Positions 1 to 9,721 of a DNA stretch of 64,000 bases are shown one piece after another. Source of the DNA: Turritopsis dohrnii (taxonomy: Eukaryota; Cnidaria; Hydrozoa; Anthoathecata; Oceaniidae); the NCBI GenBank assembly GCA_027922465.2, contig BQMF02000177.1, positions 434,001 to 498,000 on the forward strand, given 5' to 3'. Position numbers and translations under genes: made by a program. Numbering within the stretch: the stretch's first letter is position 1; every line of letters begins with the position of its first letter. Below the pieces are notes generated by a model. That model did no database searches and was not told the DNA's origin. It saw only the letters and a program-made list of their open reading frames with translations.

Positions 1-232
1 CCCTATTATATTAGCCTAGCTAAAAGGGGCTCCCACATCTTTATTGATGAAATATATTTTTCTATTCTATTTTCTATTCTATTCTACGTTTTCAGTGTAT
101 TGTTACACTGATAAAAGATTGGTTTTACCAGAGGTTGTGACTTCGAATCTGCTTCTGGTTGAACACAAGTTGTACGAGCCGTTTATAAGGAAATTTGACA
201 TGGGCGGCGAGCGACGCCGCCCTGGTAGCTAG
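1..232 (+). mobile_element. Helitron, 3' terminal fragment
   Basis: This is the 3' end of a non-autonomous Helitron cut by the window edge. It ends with a GC-rich hairpin (GGGCGGCG-agcga-CGCCGCCC, about 203-222), a short spacer and CTAG at 229-232. A hairpin followed by CTRR is the classic Helitron 3' terminus. The same 3' region recurs at about 905-1233. The next base starts a new copy, so the elements are joined head to tail. No coding capacity is seen; the small ORF here is chance. Confidence 0.75.
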
Positions 233-1233
233 TCTATATATTAATAGCCGATTCTCTGTCTGTCTGTTTGTTTGTTTGTTTGTTTGTTTGTTTGTTTGTA
301 AGTCACGCAAAATGGTAGATTGAGTTGTGAGCGAAATTACTTCTTTTTTTGTGTGCGATGTGAGTTCGAAGCAAATACATTGCAACCCCAATCTAACGTG
401 ACTTTTTTTGGCTGATGAACTAATAGGAATAACGTTTTGTTTTTATCATTATTGTTAGTTTTATATTCCACGTTGACTTGGCTTTGAAAACAGTACATCA
501 ACTAAATACAAAGAAACTAACTGATTAAACATTTTGGACAAAATCAGCAGTGGCAGAACGTGGCAGCATGTTCGGTTTGCCACTAACTCTTGCCTGACTC
601 TCTGAGACGGGTGAACTTTTTTTTTGAGCAATCAAAATGTTTAAAAACCGATAGGTAAAAAAAGAGTATCATAAAACAAAATGTTTTTTTTTTTTGCTTT
701 TCTTTTAATAATTTAATTTCTTCTTTTAATTGTTAAGCGTTCTGATCGAACGTTTTTTTATTCTATTTATTCATTTAGCACGTGCCTTTTTTTCTCTCCT
801 CCCGTGTGAACTTTTTAAGAAGAGAAACCATTTTCCCCCTGTTTGATCGCACCCATGTTAGAGCGCGTAACTTTTTTAAAACAAAAGCTAATAAACAGTT
901 GAAGTTTTTTCTCCCTACGTTTTGAGTGTATTGTTCTACTGATCACGTAGCCACGTAAAACAATACCAAAATAAAATAAAATAAAATAAAATAAAATAAA
1001 TAAATAAATAAATAAATGATTGTTTTAAAAAGTAAATAAATAACACATCATGAAATTTGGGTTTTTTTAGAACCATTGTTTAAACTGATATTTGATATTT
1101 GATTTTGAATCTGCCTCTGGCTGAACACAGGTTGTACGAGCCGTTTTTCAAGAAATATGAGATTTACTGGGGTCTCCGGGGTGACACAGAGCAGATGGAA
1201 ATGGGTGGCGAGCGACGCCGCCAGAGCGGCTAG
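233..1233 (+). mobile_element. Non-autonomous Helitron, complete 1.0-kb unit
   Basis: It starts with TCTATATATTAATAGC, a TC 5' end like those of animal Helitrons, followed by a GTTTG run. It ends with a hairpin and CTAG at 1230-1233. There is no Rep/helicase ORF, so it would depend on a protein supplied elsewhere. About 190-905 matches 11907-12574 in inverted orientation over some 650 bp. The 3' part includes an AT-rich tail (961-1017) that follows 'cacgtaaaacaatacc', a string also seen at 51546-51562. That suggests a SINE or LINE tail captured inside the element. Confidence 0.75.
961..1017. repeat. (ATAAA)n/(AATA)n microsatellite tail
   Basis: A run of ATAAA units passes into AATA units directly after 'gtaaaacaataccaa'. 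The same leader followed by AATAAA units occurs at 51549-51590, so this looks like the 3' tail of a retroposon carried inside the Helitron. Confidence 0.7.
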
Positions 1234-1723
1234 TCTATATATTAATAGCTGATTCTCTGTCTGTTTGTTTGTTTGTAAGTCACGCAAAATGGTAGATGTG
1301 AACTGCAAAAGAAATCGGGGAGTCAGCAGTGTAAGATCACACATAAATTATCTCTCTTCTTGTGCGCGACGTCAGTGTGAAACAATTGTATTGAGACCCT
1401 AATCGAATGCGACGTTTAAGGAAAATTATCTCGGTAACCAATAGGGATAACTGACGTTTTTTGGAGTCCGCGATACAGGCGATGGGGTGAGGAAAATTTG
1501 GGTCTAATTTTTTGGGGAGGGGTCTGTGACGTCATCAAAATCTTTGAACAATGATATCTCTGTAACGGTTGATCGTAGCGGAACGATCCCATACATTTTT
1601 TTGATCAGTTTTTCGAGCTCTACAACATGGGTACACTTTCGGTTGCCAATTCCTAAATTATATTTTTCGTGAAGTCAACGCATGCTGAACATGGGTGGCG
1701 AACGACGCCGCCTTGGCGGCTAG
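1234..1723 (+). mobile_element. Short Helitron unit 1 (490 bp)
   Basis: It begins TCTATATATTAATAGC and ends CTAG after a GC hairpin (CGACGCCGCC, spacer, GGCTAG). It shares only the first roughly 90 bases and the terminal hairpin with the 1-kb unit, so it is a different Helitron family with common ends. It sits head to tail with the units on either side. The interior is close to the following unit and to a decayed copy at 15885-16240. Confidence 0.75.
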
Positions 1724-2218
1724 TCTAAATATTAATAGCCGATTCTCCGTTTGTTTGTTTGTTTGTTTGTTTGCTTGTTTGTAAGTCACGCAAAATGGTA
1801 GATGTGAACTGCAAAAGAAATCGGGGAGTCAGCAGTGTAAGATCACACATAAATTATCTCTCTTCTTGTGCGCGACGTCAGTGTGAAACCATTGTATTGA
1901 GACCCTAATTGAATGCGACGTTTAGGGAAAATTATCTCGGTAACCAATAGAGATAACTGACGTTTTTTGTGGTCCGCGGTCCAGGTTATAGGGTGACGAA
2001 AAAATTTAGGCCAAATTTTTTTTGCGACGGGTGTGTGACGTCATCAAAATCTTTGAACAATGATATCTCTGTAACGGTTGATCGTAGTGGAACGATCCCA
2101 TACATTTTTTTGATCAGTTTTTCGAGCTCTACAACATGGGAACACTTTCGGTTGCCATTTCCTTAGTTTTATTTTTCGTGAAGTTAACGCATGCGAACGA
2201 CGCCGCCTTGGCGGCTAG
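1724..2218 (+). mobile_element. Short Helitron unit 2 (495 bp)
   Basis: Second tandem copy of the 490-bp unit, starting TCTAAATATTAATAGCC and ending CTAG at 2215-2218, followed by T as Helitron targeting (A|T) predicts. Its 3' end abuts the interrupted LINE reading frame at 2219. Confidence 0.75.
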
Positions 2219-3060
2219 TTAATATTATTATGGTAGTCCCGTTTCGTTTTCTGAGAACATTGACGCACTTATTGTGCTGTTTCTTGTATTCAACCCAGCT
2301 TAGATCAGTCTTGCATCTAAGGTATCTATTTTTAAATCTCGACCTATTCATAATAGCTTTTTTCATTTGTTTGTTCATGAAAGGAGCATTATTACCTTGT
2401 ACGTATTTGCATTTTCTAGGGGCATGATTGTCCAGAACATTTAAAAACTTTTCAACGGTTTTCTCCATGTCTGTGCCAAGAAAGTCTTTGATATCAGGTT
2501 TTCCCATTAACTCCCCTCTAAATTTTTCATTACAATAATTTTTATGGTTTCTGTAATAGACTTTATTCGAACCACATTTGGTAAAATGCGTTTTCATAAC
2601 CGTTAGGACTAGCTTATTTAAATCTGAAAGGCCCGTTTCTACCGTATGTGTGTCCTGAAAACTCAAAGGACTGTTTGTAACAAACAGGTCAATACATGAT
2701 GGATTATCTGGATTTCTAAAGCATGTTTTGTCCTTTACAATGTTATGCAAAGCATACAGTTGGTTAAATTCGCTAAAAACAGGAAGAGAAGTTTCAGCAT
2801 TAAAGTCTCCGAGAAGGAGGATATTATCATAGCTTCCAGACTTTAGGTTCAACTCATCTGCGAGAACTTTAAGATGACTCTCAATCAAAGATCGCTTTGG
2901 GTTATACGAACAGCAAATAAGCCACTTCTTTTTACGTAGGTTTATTTCAACAAGTAGACCAATAATAACCCTATTAAGATGTTTAATTCGAAAATTTTGA
3001 AGAGTTTTATAAATGTCAGTCTCATCATTAGACTATATTCTCGTTTTCGTTTATTACGAT
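2219..3060 (-). pseudogene. LINE ORF2 5' part: endonuclease domain
   Basis: This encodes the C-terminal part of an exonuclease-endonuclease-phosphatase (APE-type) domain of a CR1/L2-like non-LTR retrotransposon, which nicks target DNA for reverse transcription. Visible motifs, in order: WLICCSYNP upstream of 2888, LLGDFNAE, NPSCIDLFVTN (the SxIDxxxTN motif) and GLSDLN (normally GLSDHH, so one catalytic-region His is altered). The usual linker before the RT follows (NNAPFMNKQMKKAIMNRS). A one-base loss near 2240 shifts the frame; the alternative frame reads KRDYHNNI up to 2219, where the Helitron end begins. The RT half is not adjacent; it appears at 12575 on the other strand. Confidence 0.85.
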
Positions 3061-3179
3061 CTCGTTTAAAGTGGATTTCACAGAGTTGGAATCGTTTGGA
3101 TCAGTATTGGTGCACATATCTACCTGACAGTCCGAATCGGAAGGGATTATTTCATCTAGGGAAAAATCTACCTGCTGTT

Positions 3180-3824
3180 CAGCCTGTCAGCCCTGCTTTT
3201 CAATAGAACGTACAAAATTTCTGAGGAGAAGTTTTGTACCTTTTTTGTTAGTATGTAGCTTACTTCCATTCAGATGCATATGAGAGTTCACATATTCGTG
3301 ATTAATAAAACAGATATTTCGTTCTTCGCATAACTTCTGTAAGACTTTGTTGACTTCTCTAGCCTTTTTCGATAAATGATCGTCTCTTGTTGAACTTCTG
3401 TGAAGCCTGTGAAGGACTTTTTTAATCGTTGCGCATCATGATTTTACCGTTTTCACCCAAAAATAATATTAAACTATCAATATGTTTCTGCTTATTTTCT
3501 AGTTCCTTCTGATAAAAATCAACTTGCTCTCCAAATAACTGCTCAACTTTAGATTCAGGGCTTATACTACAAGTTTGTGTAGTAGTATCAACATGTTTAA
3601 TAAATTCACATTTGAAAGGCGTGAGTTCTCTGAAACCGAGTCGTTTGGTGTTGACAACCGGTAGAGAAAAGAAATGTCCTTGATCTAATAAATTATCCTC
3701 GCCATCAAAGTCCTCTTCGACCATTCTCGTTATATCTAGCGTTTTGTTGATGTTTACTAACAGCTCTGCTTTTCACCAAAACTTTGTCATCGCAGTCGGA
3801 CATGACCGTCTTGCTTGCTGCCAT
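3180..3824 (-). pseudogene. LINE ORF1, decayed
   Basis: This lies just upstream, in element orientation, of the endonuclease. An ATG at 3824-3822 opens MAASKTVMSDCDD, then a frameshift leads into the 100-residue stretch 3724-3422 (contains ELENKQKHIDSLILFL). Another frame change follows, then SGNH-esterase-like C-terminal strings (ICFINHEYV, HLNGSKLHTNKKGTK) before a stop near 3203. ORF1 of this LINE type commonly carries such an esterase-like domain. I infer one decayed ORF1; the exact 5' end of the element is not visible but is probably near 3850. Confidence 0.65.
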
Positions 3825-3839
3825 TTTTTTCAACGTTCA

Positions 3840-4436
3840 AGAGAAGATAACGTTTAAGATAACAAATTATAATGACCTTGACGCGACTCTTGAAAAAGCT
3901 TCGTAGACTGTATGATTTGGTTCGATCCGTTATAAGTAGTGAGAAGATAAGCAGAAATCCATGCTTTCACAGTAAGGGTTGATGGTTCTTTTTAAAGCGG
4001 ATACAGTGACTGAAATTACAACTAGATAATCACCACTTATCTTAGCTGGTGGACAAATCTAGTAATATTATGAATATATGTAGTCCTTTTATCTCTAAAA
4101 ATGTAGGGTAGGATTTCCATAGTGGCAGTTGCCAACATCAAAACTGAAAACCTTATTCGATATGTGTAAATGTTAGTTGTCAGTCACCATATAGTTATCA
4201 TAAGTAAATGATAAATAATTCAAATTGTTTCAATATCTTGACCATTTGAATTACAGTTACGTCTATATATGCCAACTATGGGCAAAAGAAAACCACTTAC
4301 ATCTCAATCTTTGTAATTCAATCCAAACATAAATAATTCAATTCTTCAATAAAAAATCTTACGGAATCAAAAAAATAATCATTAGGTTCGTTATTTTTCA
4401 CAGCCAGCATATAAAATCATTGCATATTAATACAAC
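3840..4436. other. Intergenic, upstream of ENaC gene
   Basis: No gene or clear repeat is seen. An ATATAAAAT string at about 4409 could be a TATA box for the gene starting at 4437, though it lies very close to the ATG. Confidence 0.4.
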
Positions 4437-6849
4437 ATGGCATACAAAGAAAAGGCTTCAAAAATCCGAAAACAAGTACTCGAAGACTTTTATTCCGGTG
4501 TGACTCTACACAGATTTCGGTTTTTATTCGAGGGAAGCGTTATCAGAAGAATCATTTGGTTTTGCATCACCACAACAGTCTTCACCATGTCTGTTCTGCT
4601 GTTCATCGGTTTAGTAATGGATTATTTGAAAAGGGAATCTCTGACAACTTTGTCCACTACTGAAGTCAAAGGGGTAATCGAATTTCCGACGATAACTTTT
4701 TGTCCGAAGGTTGCTGAGTCGGCAGAAAAATTAAAAAATTTGCCGGGAAATATAACCGATGATGAATTCTATTCAATATATTACGAAATATTCGGTGAAA
4801 CTATTAGTAATAAATCTCTGGAATATTTTAAAACTCACCGACTAATAACGTTCACTGCAAAGCACATGTATTCTCAAGTATAGACGATTATATTGATTCA
4901 GATATTTTGAGTACATTTTGGAACAGGTGTACCTATTACGGCGAACAGTGTAATAAAACAGATTTCAAGTTTGCAGTTTTAAACGACAAAGCCTGTTTAC
5001 AGTTTAACCCGTATATACCGAATAAAAGTGGATTGACTGTCCCTAAGGATGCGTTGTTCCGAGAGTCTTTTAGTCTTATGTTTGACATGAGCAAACAGTC
5101 TCTCAAATGGAGTACAACGGATTTTGGTGATATAGAGGTGATAGTCAACAAATATGGCTACCATCATTATAGCCATGGAGATAGTGACATAATTTGTGTT
5201 CAGCCTGGCGAGTATAAACTTGTGAGATTATCAAGAAAACAGGTAATTTGATACATCATCCAGACTAGTTTTGATACATCATCCAGGCTATCCATATACA
5301 TCATCAGCATAAATTTTCTTTTTGCCATCTCCTTCTTCATGTTTTCCATTATCAAGAATTTTACATTTGCTTGCTATAGCTATTTCAACAATTCAAGTTG
5401 ACACACTACATCACTTTGACTAAGACGTTTCAGAGTTTAGCAAAGTTCTCAGGATCTTAGCGTTCAAAACTTCATGGAAGATTCAAAATTTCCGTATACA
5501 TGCGTATAAACTCGGAATAATGTAAAATTGTCTATGTTACTAATTGATAGAAAACAAGTTATAAGGTGTCCAAAAACTAGTCTGCAAAAATTTTTTTCTG
5601 AAAAATAAGTGTAATGTAATGTAATGTAATGATTGGCTCTCTTTAATGTTAAGTTTATGAACAGTAAACGCAGCTACGATTAAATATTATCTGTGTTCTA
5701 CAAAGCCAGGTAAATTGCAGGTGTTATCTCTTCTCAATATCTTTTATAATTCTAAAAAAGCACTAAGTATAAATATATAAGTGCACATGTGCGCATCATA
5801 ACTTTATGGTAATTTGTGCGTAACGTCACAACAAAATAACTGTGAAATTCTACATAATAATGTCACTGGATTGTCTTTTCAGACGAATAAACTGCCACCG
5901 CCATTTAAAAGTCAATGTGGATCAAAACCTCTGGAATTTGTTCGTAACAGGACGTATACGAAGAAATTTTGCTGGCTTGATTGTTTAATAAAAGAGATTT
6001 ACGAAGAATTTGGATGTCTTCCAGCAAATCTTCAAGGTCTTACTGGTAGGTGTGTCTTCGTTAAATAAGCTCATCCGATGTTGATCAAACACAGAGCTTT
6101 GTAAATGTTCCACGATTAACAAGGCTGAAATAAACGATTTAACCACATTCCTTTAAAGTTTAGCAATGTAAAAACTTTTTACACGCTCATTTGTCCATAG
6201 AAATTGAAGAATGTGGGCTGGAATTGGCTGGAAATGTTATGACTCGCGAATGTACGTTTTAAATCTCTTTGGTATTTGCAGGTTTTTAGTCTGGCTCGTA
6301 GCATTTTTTGGACCAGGGTGCCCTGGATGGAGCTTAAAATCCTTGAAGACCCTTTACACACGTTCTTCATTAACCTTCACAACTACTTGCCCCATTTCAT
6401 TACTCATTGAAAGAAAAATATGTAAATGGTAGTTGGTGAACTTATAAGGTGAAATGGATGAAATCATTAAGGTCTTATATCAAAGACAAACAGATCTTCT
6501 TTCCTCTTTTTGATATATTCACCTCTCTGATTGTAATTAGTCATCCCAAGCTAACCATGCTACCTTCTTACTAAGAAACGCTTTTTTCGAACTAGATGTA
6601 CAAAGTCCGATCTTTTTGAAATGTTTCGCACGTATTTTTCATTTTTTGTGACAAAAACATCTTCAACTGTTTGCCTTCTAAACATCCAATATGGTATTCA
6701 ATGTAAATTTTGCAAAATAAATTTTTAATTTGTTTGAAGTAAAATATCAGGATACAGCTACGACTTTTGCGAAATAAACTCCTGAACCATACTATTATAT
6801 AACATCTTTTATAATATTTCAGGATATAATATATATATATATATATATA

Positions 6850-7271
6850 TGAACTAAAAAGCCATCTTGATTATGTAGTATAAAATATATAAGAACGAAG
6901 AAGCTACATGTTGATGAACATGACGCGTTTCGGTAAAAACCTTTTTCAAACGTAAGATATAAAAAAATTATTACAAGCTTTTATAGTAAAAATAATTTGA
7001 AAATTCATTCAGTCGTGAAATTTAATAAATAGTACCAAGAGAATTGTATTATTCACAGTCCAGAAAAGAGGAAGATTTTTGTGTTAATCACAGTCCAAAG
7101 AAAAAACAAAAAGTTATGATCTCCAACGGTGGGTCGCTACGCCACAAAGCCCTCTCACGGCTCGTCTTTGATCGGAATATCGATGGTTCTGCCACAACCA
7201 AACGGTATACATTGAAAATTGTCCAACAAAAAATATAAATACGTGTTATTCACAGTCCAAAGAAAGAGGAA
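6850..7271 (+). repeat. Dispersed repeat copy 1 (inverted-pair arm)
   Basis: Contains GATGAACATGACGCGTTTCGG, cut here to its core GACGCGTTTCGG, and an open stretch 7044-7238 with no recognised homology. It lies in the intron between ENaC exons at 6045 and 8517 and is inverted relative to 7611-7992. The termini resemble those near Penelope-like elements, but I see no RT or GIY-YIG and leave it unclassified. Confidence 0.7.
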
Positions 7272-7402
7272 ATAAAGTGATACTATTAATACGACATCCA
7301 GGTGTAAAGCAATTTCGACACTTCCAAGATAACGACGCAATCCAGTTGACACAATCCGATAATTTAATAAGCTTTGTAATTATAGACACATGGCGAAGAA
7401 TA

Positions 7403-7600
7403 TATATGAACTAAAAAGCCATCTTGATTATGTAGTATAAAATATATAAGAACGAAGAAGCTACATGTTGATGAACGTGACGCGTTTCGGTAAAAACCTT
7501 TTTCAAACGTAAGATATAAAAAAAATTTTACAAGCTTTCATCGTAAAAATAATTTGAAAATTCATTCAGTCGTGAAATTTAATAAATAGTAAATAGATTT
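7403..7600 (+). repeat. Dispersed repeat copy 2 (direct, partial)
   Basis: It repeats the first roughly 195 bases of the copy at 6850 in the same orientation (gaactaaaaagccatc through gtgaaatttaataaatag). Only the distal part is present. Confidence 0.75.
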
Positions 7601-7610
7601 ATAGATTTAT

Positions 7611-7988
7611 TTTCTCTTTCTTTGGACTGTGAATAACACGTATTTATATTTTTTGTTGGACAATTTTCAATGTATACCGTTTGGTTGTGGCAGAACCATC
7701 GATATTCCGATCAAAGACGAGCCGTGAGAGGGCTTTGTGGCGTAGCGACCCACCGTTGGAGATCATAACTTTTTGTTTTTTCTTTGGACTGTGATTAACA
7801 CAAAAATCTTCCTCTTTTCTGGACTGTGAATAACACAATTCTCTTGGTACTATTTATTAAATTTCACGACTGAATGAATTTTCAAATTATTTTTACTATA
7901 AAAGCTTGTAATAATTTTTTTATATCTTACGTTTGAAAAAGGTTTTTACCGAAACGCGTCACGTTCATCAACATGTAGCTTCTTCGTT

Positions 7989-7992
<4 letters not shown>
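7611..7992 (-). repeat. Dispersed repeat copy 3 (inverted-pair arm)
   Basis: Reverse complement of about 6880-7271, nearly identical, including the 64-residue open stretch (7838-7644) that differs from the first copy by about one residue. The pair could form a stem of roughly 380 bp with a 340-bp loop in the ENaC intron. Confidence 0.8.

Positions 7993-8030
<38 letters not shown>
7991..8030. repeat. (TA)n microsatellite
   Basis: About 20 TA units; the mariner-type element at 8031 is inserted at its end. Confidence 0.9.
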
Positions 8031-8032
<2 letters not shown>

Positions 8033-8327
8033 GGGTGAGTCAAAAAAAAGTACCGTTGTTTCACAAAACGTATCTTTCCATTGACTAATTATGAAAGCTG
8101 GAGAAGTTTTGTTTAGATATTTTCGTCATTTTTCGACGATTTTTACAAGGACCACCTCCAGTTTTTTGCCCATAACTTTTTTTCTACTCAACCAAATTTG
8201 ACAAATGATACACCAAAATGTAGGTAAAGGATTCCTCTATTCAGAAATAAAAAACACTAGCTTTCATAATTAGTCAATTGAAAGATACGTTTTGTGAAAC
8301 AACGGTACTTTTTTTTGACTCACCTGG
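8031..8327. mobile_element. Mariner-type MITE (297 bp)
   Basis: Long terminal inverted repeats start CCGGGTGAGTCAAAAAAAAG and end with the complement (GACTCACCTGG); about 48 bp pair. TA lies on both sides, as Tc1/mariner insertion predicts. No transposase. It sits in the ENaC intron. Confidence 0.85.
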
Positions 8328-8749
8328 TATATATATATTATTCTATTTTATATAATAATATAAAAAGATATTTTCAAATATTTTCATAACGGCTGCAGTT
8401 TCGTAATCAAACACGACTGTGCAACTGTATTTATTTCTCTTGTGGTACACCGAAATTCGATTACCAAAGCATGAAAGAAACCCAATCTTATGAACCTTAG
8501 ATGTTTATATTCTAGATATTTTATTTCATGGTGGTGAATTTATCACAAATTGCAAAGAGAATTGTCCCGATGAATGTAAAGAAATCACTTATGATATCAG
8601 CCTTAATTCTGCTAAAATCGGTAATGGTGGAGTCCATACATATATTATTAAAAATGTTGATAAATGGAACAATAGAACAACAGCTGAAGTAGAAGAATAC
8701 ATACGGTATATACACCCTTTTTTTAAAAAAGCTAGCAAGGTCAGACGTT

Positions 8750-8914
8750 CAGTGGCGGATCTAGAGGTATGTCGAAATTTGTGTAGGAGAGTTTAAGCAA
8801 TCTAACCATAAAAGAAAAGCGTTCAAATAATCCCATTGGTAATATAAATTGAATTCACAAATTATGTTAATGCTCTCCTACACAAATTTCGACATACCTC
8901 TAGATCCGCCACTG
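8750..8914. mobile_element. hAT-like MITE (165 bp)
   Basis: Terminal inverted repeats of about 45 bp begin CAGTGGCGGATCTAGAGG and end with the complement. The 5-bp flank ACGTT is duplicated on both sides (8745-8749 and 8915-8919). The TIR start is typical of hAT elements, but the visible duplication is shorter than the usual 8 bp. Confidence 0.8.
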
Positions 8915-8929
8915 ACGTTAGTCGCAATG

Positions 8930-9300
8930 TTGCTTAAAAATGACTAATTTTTTGCAGTACTGTTGCTTAATCTGTTGCTAGGCGTTAATCGAAAATACGA
9001 TTATGTGTCCTGTCTTGAAACCCGTTGTGTACTTTTTATAAAACTAAATTTCTGTAATTTCAACTAATTATTACCAATTAATTTGTGTAAGTCTAACTAT
9101 ACTATACAGTCTAAGACATTCAAATAATTACATTGAACACACAACGTAGTATATTGTGTGTTAGCTATAGCTGCATCGTTTCAAAATTTCCTGGTGCTAA
9201 TTTATCTAAGATTCTGATAGTACTGTTGCTCAACAGTTTTTACTCAAAAATTTGATAGTGTCGCTAATAAACTTGTTACTTATAAAAATCGCGCTGCTAA
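8930..9300. repeat. Dispersed repeat shared with 57190-57530 (inverted)
   Basis: Strings such as cagtactgttgct and ggtgctaatttatct match, as reverse complement and with divergence, the stretch 57190-57530 inside another element. No coding signal. Confidence 0.6.
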
Positions 9301-9546
9301 TCAACTACAAATATTAATTTCAATATCTCCTGCCAATAATATGCTATATGTTGCGTCGTGGTTGCTGTAGTAGGGATGTGGCGAAGACCATTTTGTTCGC
9401 TTTGATTTGGTCAGATGAAATGTCTTTGTACGGGCGATATTCGTTGCTTCGGTATTACAACTTTCAGTAAGCAAAAATAACAACAGGAACGCGGTGTGGA
9501 TAAAGATTCTTCGTAAGTTCGTCATTCTGCGATAAAATCTTAACAA
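9301..9546 (-). pseudogene. LINE 5' fragment with signal-peptide-like and 2A-like sequence
   Basis: An 81-residue ORF with a hydrophobic run (IFIHTAFLLLFLL, about residues 14-26) and, at the very end, SILLAGDIEIN. Some marine-invertebrate non-LTR elements start ORF2 with a signal sequence followed by a 2A ribosome-skipping motif ending GDxExNPGP. Here the NPGP is lost: the sequence changes right after GDIEIN into the neighbouring repeat and stops. It lies 3' of the RT ORF at 9722-11920 on the same strand, so it is the start of another, truncated LINE. Confidence 0.6.
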
Positions 9547-9721
9547 ATGAACTCAGTCAAGGCCCAATTAGCTCCTACCTCAACTTTGTTCAATTTTTAG
9601 ATTTCTTGTAAGGCAATGCAAGGGAAAAGAGCAGAAAATACACACTTTTTACTCAATATTTTCAGACGTCAAAAAATTTGCGTCCGTTACGGAAGCCCTT
9701 GCATTGCATTAAATCTGCTTT

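Larger units (their letters stand above)
4437..8705 (+). pseudogene. DEG/ENaC (ASIC-like) sodium channel subunit, 5' exons only
   Basis: DEG/ENaC proteins are trimeric plasma-membrane cation channels. Exons read 4437-5242, 5883-6045 and 8517-8705, with GT/AG borders (AACAG|GTAATT, TTTTCAG|ACG, ACTG|GTAGGT, TATTCTAG|AT) and matching phases. Seen in order: a cytosolic N-terminus, TM1 (about residues 40-65), the post-TM1 signature EFPTITFCPK, the Cys-rich finger/thumb region (CTYYGEQC, NDKACLQFN) and the hallmark NCPDECKEITYD in the third exon. The open frame stops after EEYI at a donor. No exon with TM2 or the GxS filter is found, and transposons begin at 8750. The frame is broken by one base near 4860 (TAKH to VFSSIDDY). 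The N-terminal gating HG motif reads HR. It is therefore a pseudogene, or a real gene with a sequencing error and distant exons. Confidence 0.8.

Noticed and set aside
6898..6930. Hammerhead ribozyme in the dispersed repeat (TTGATGAAC...CGTTTCGG)
   Set aside because: The CUGAUGA...GAAA core with its stems does not assemble on either strand.
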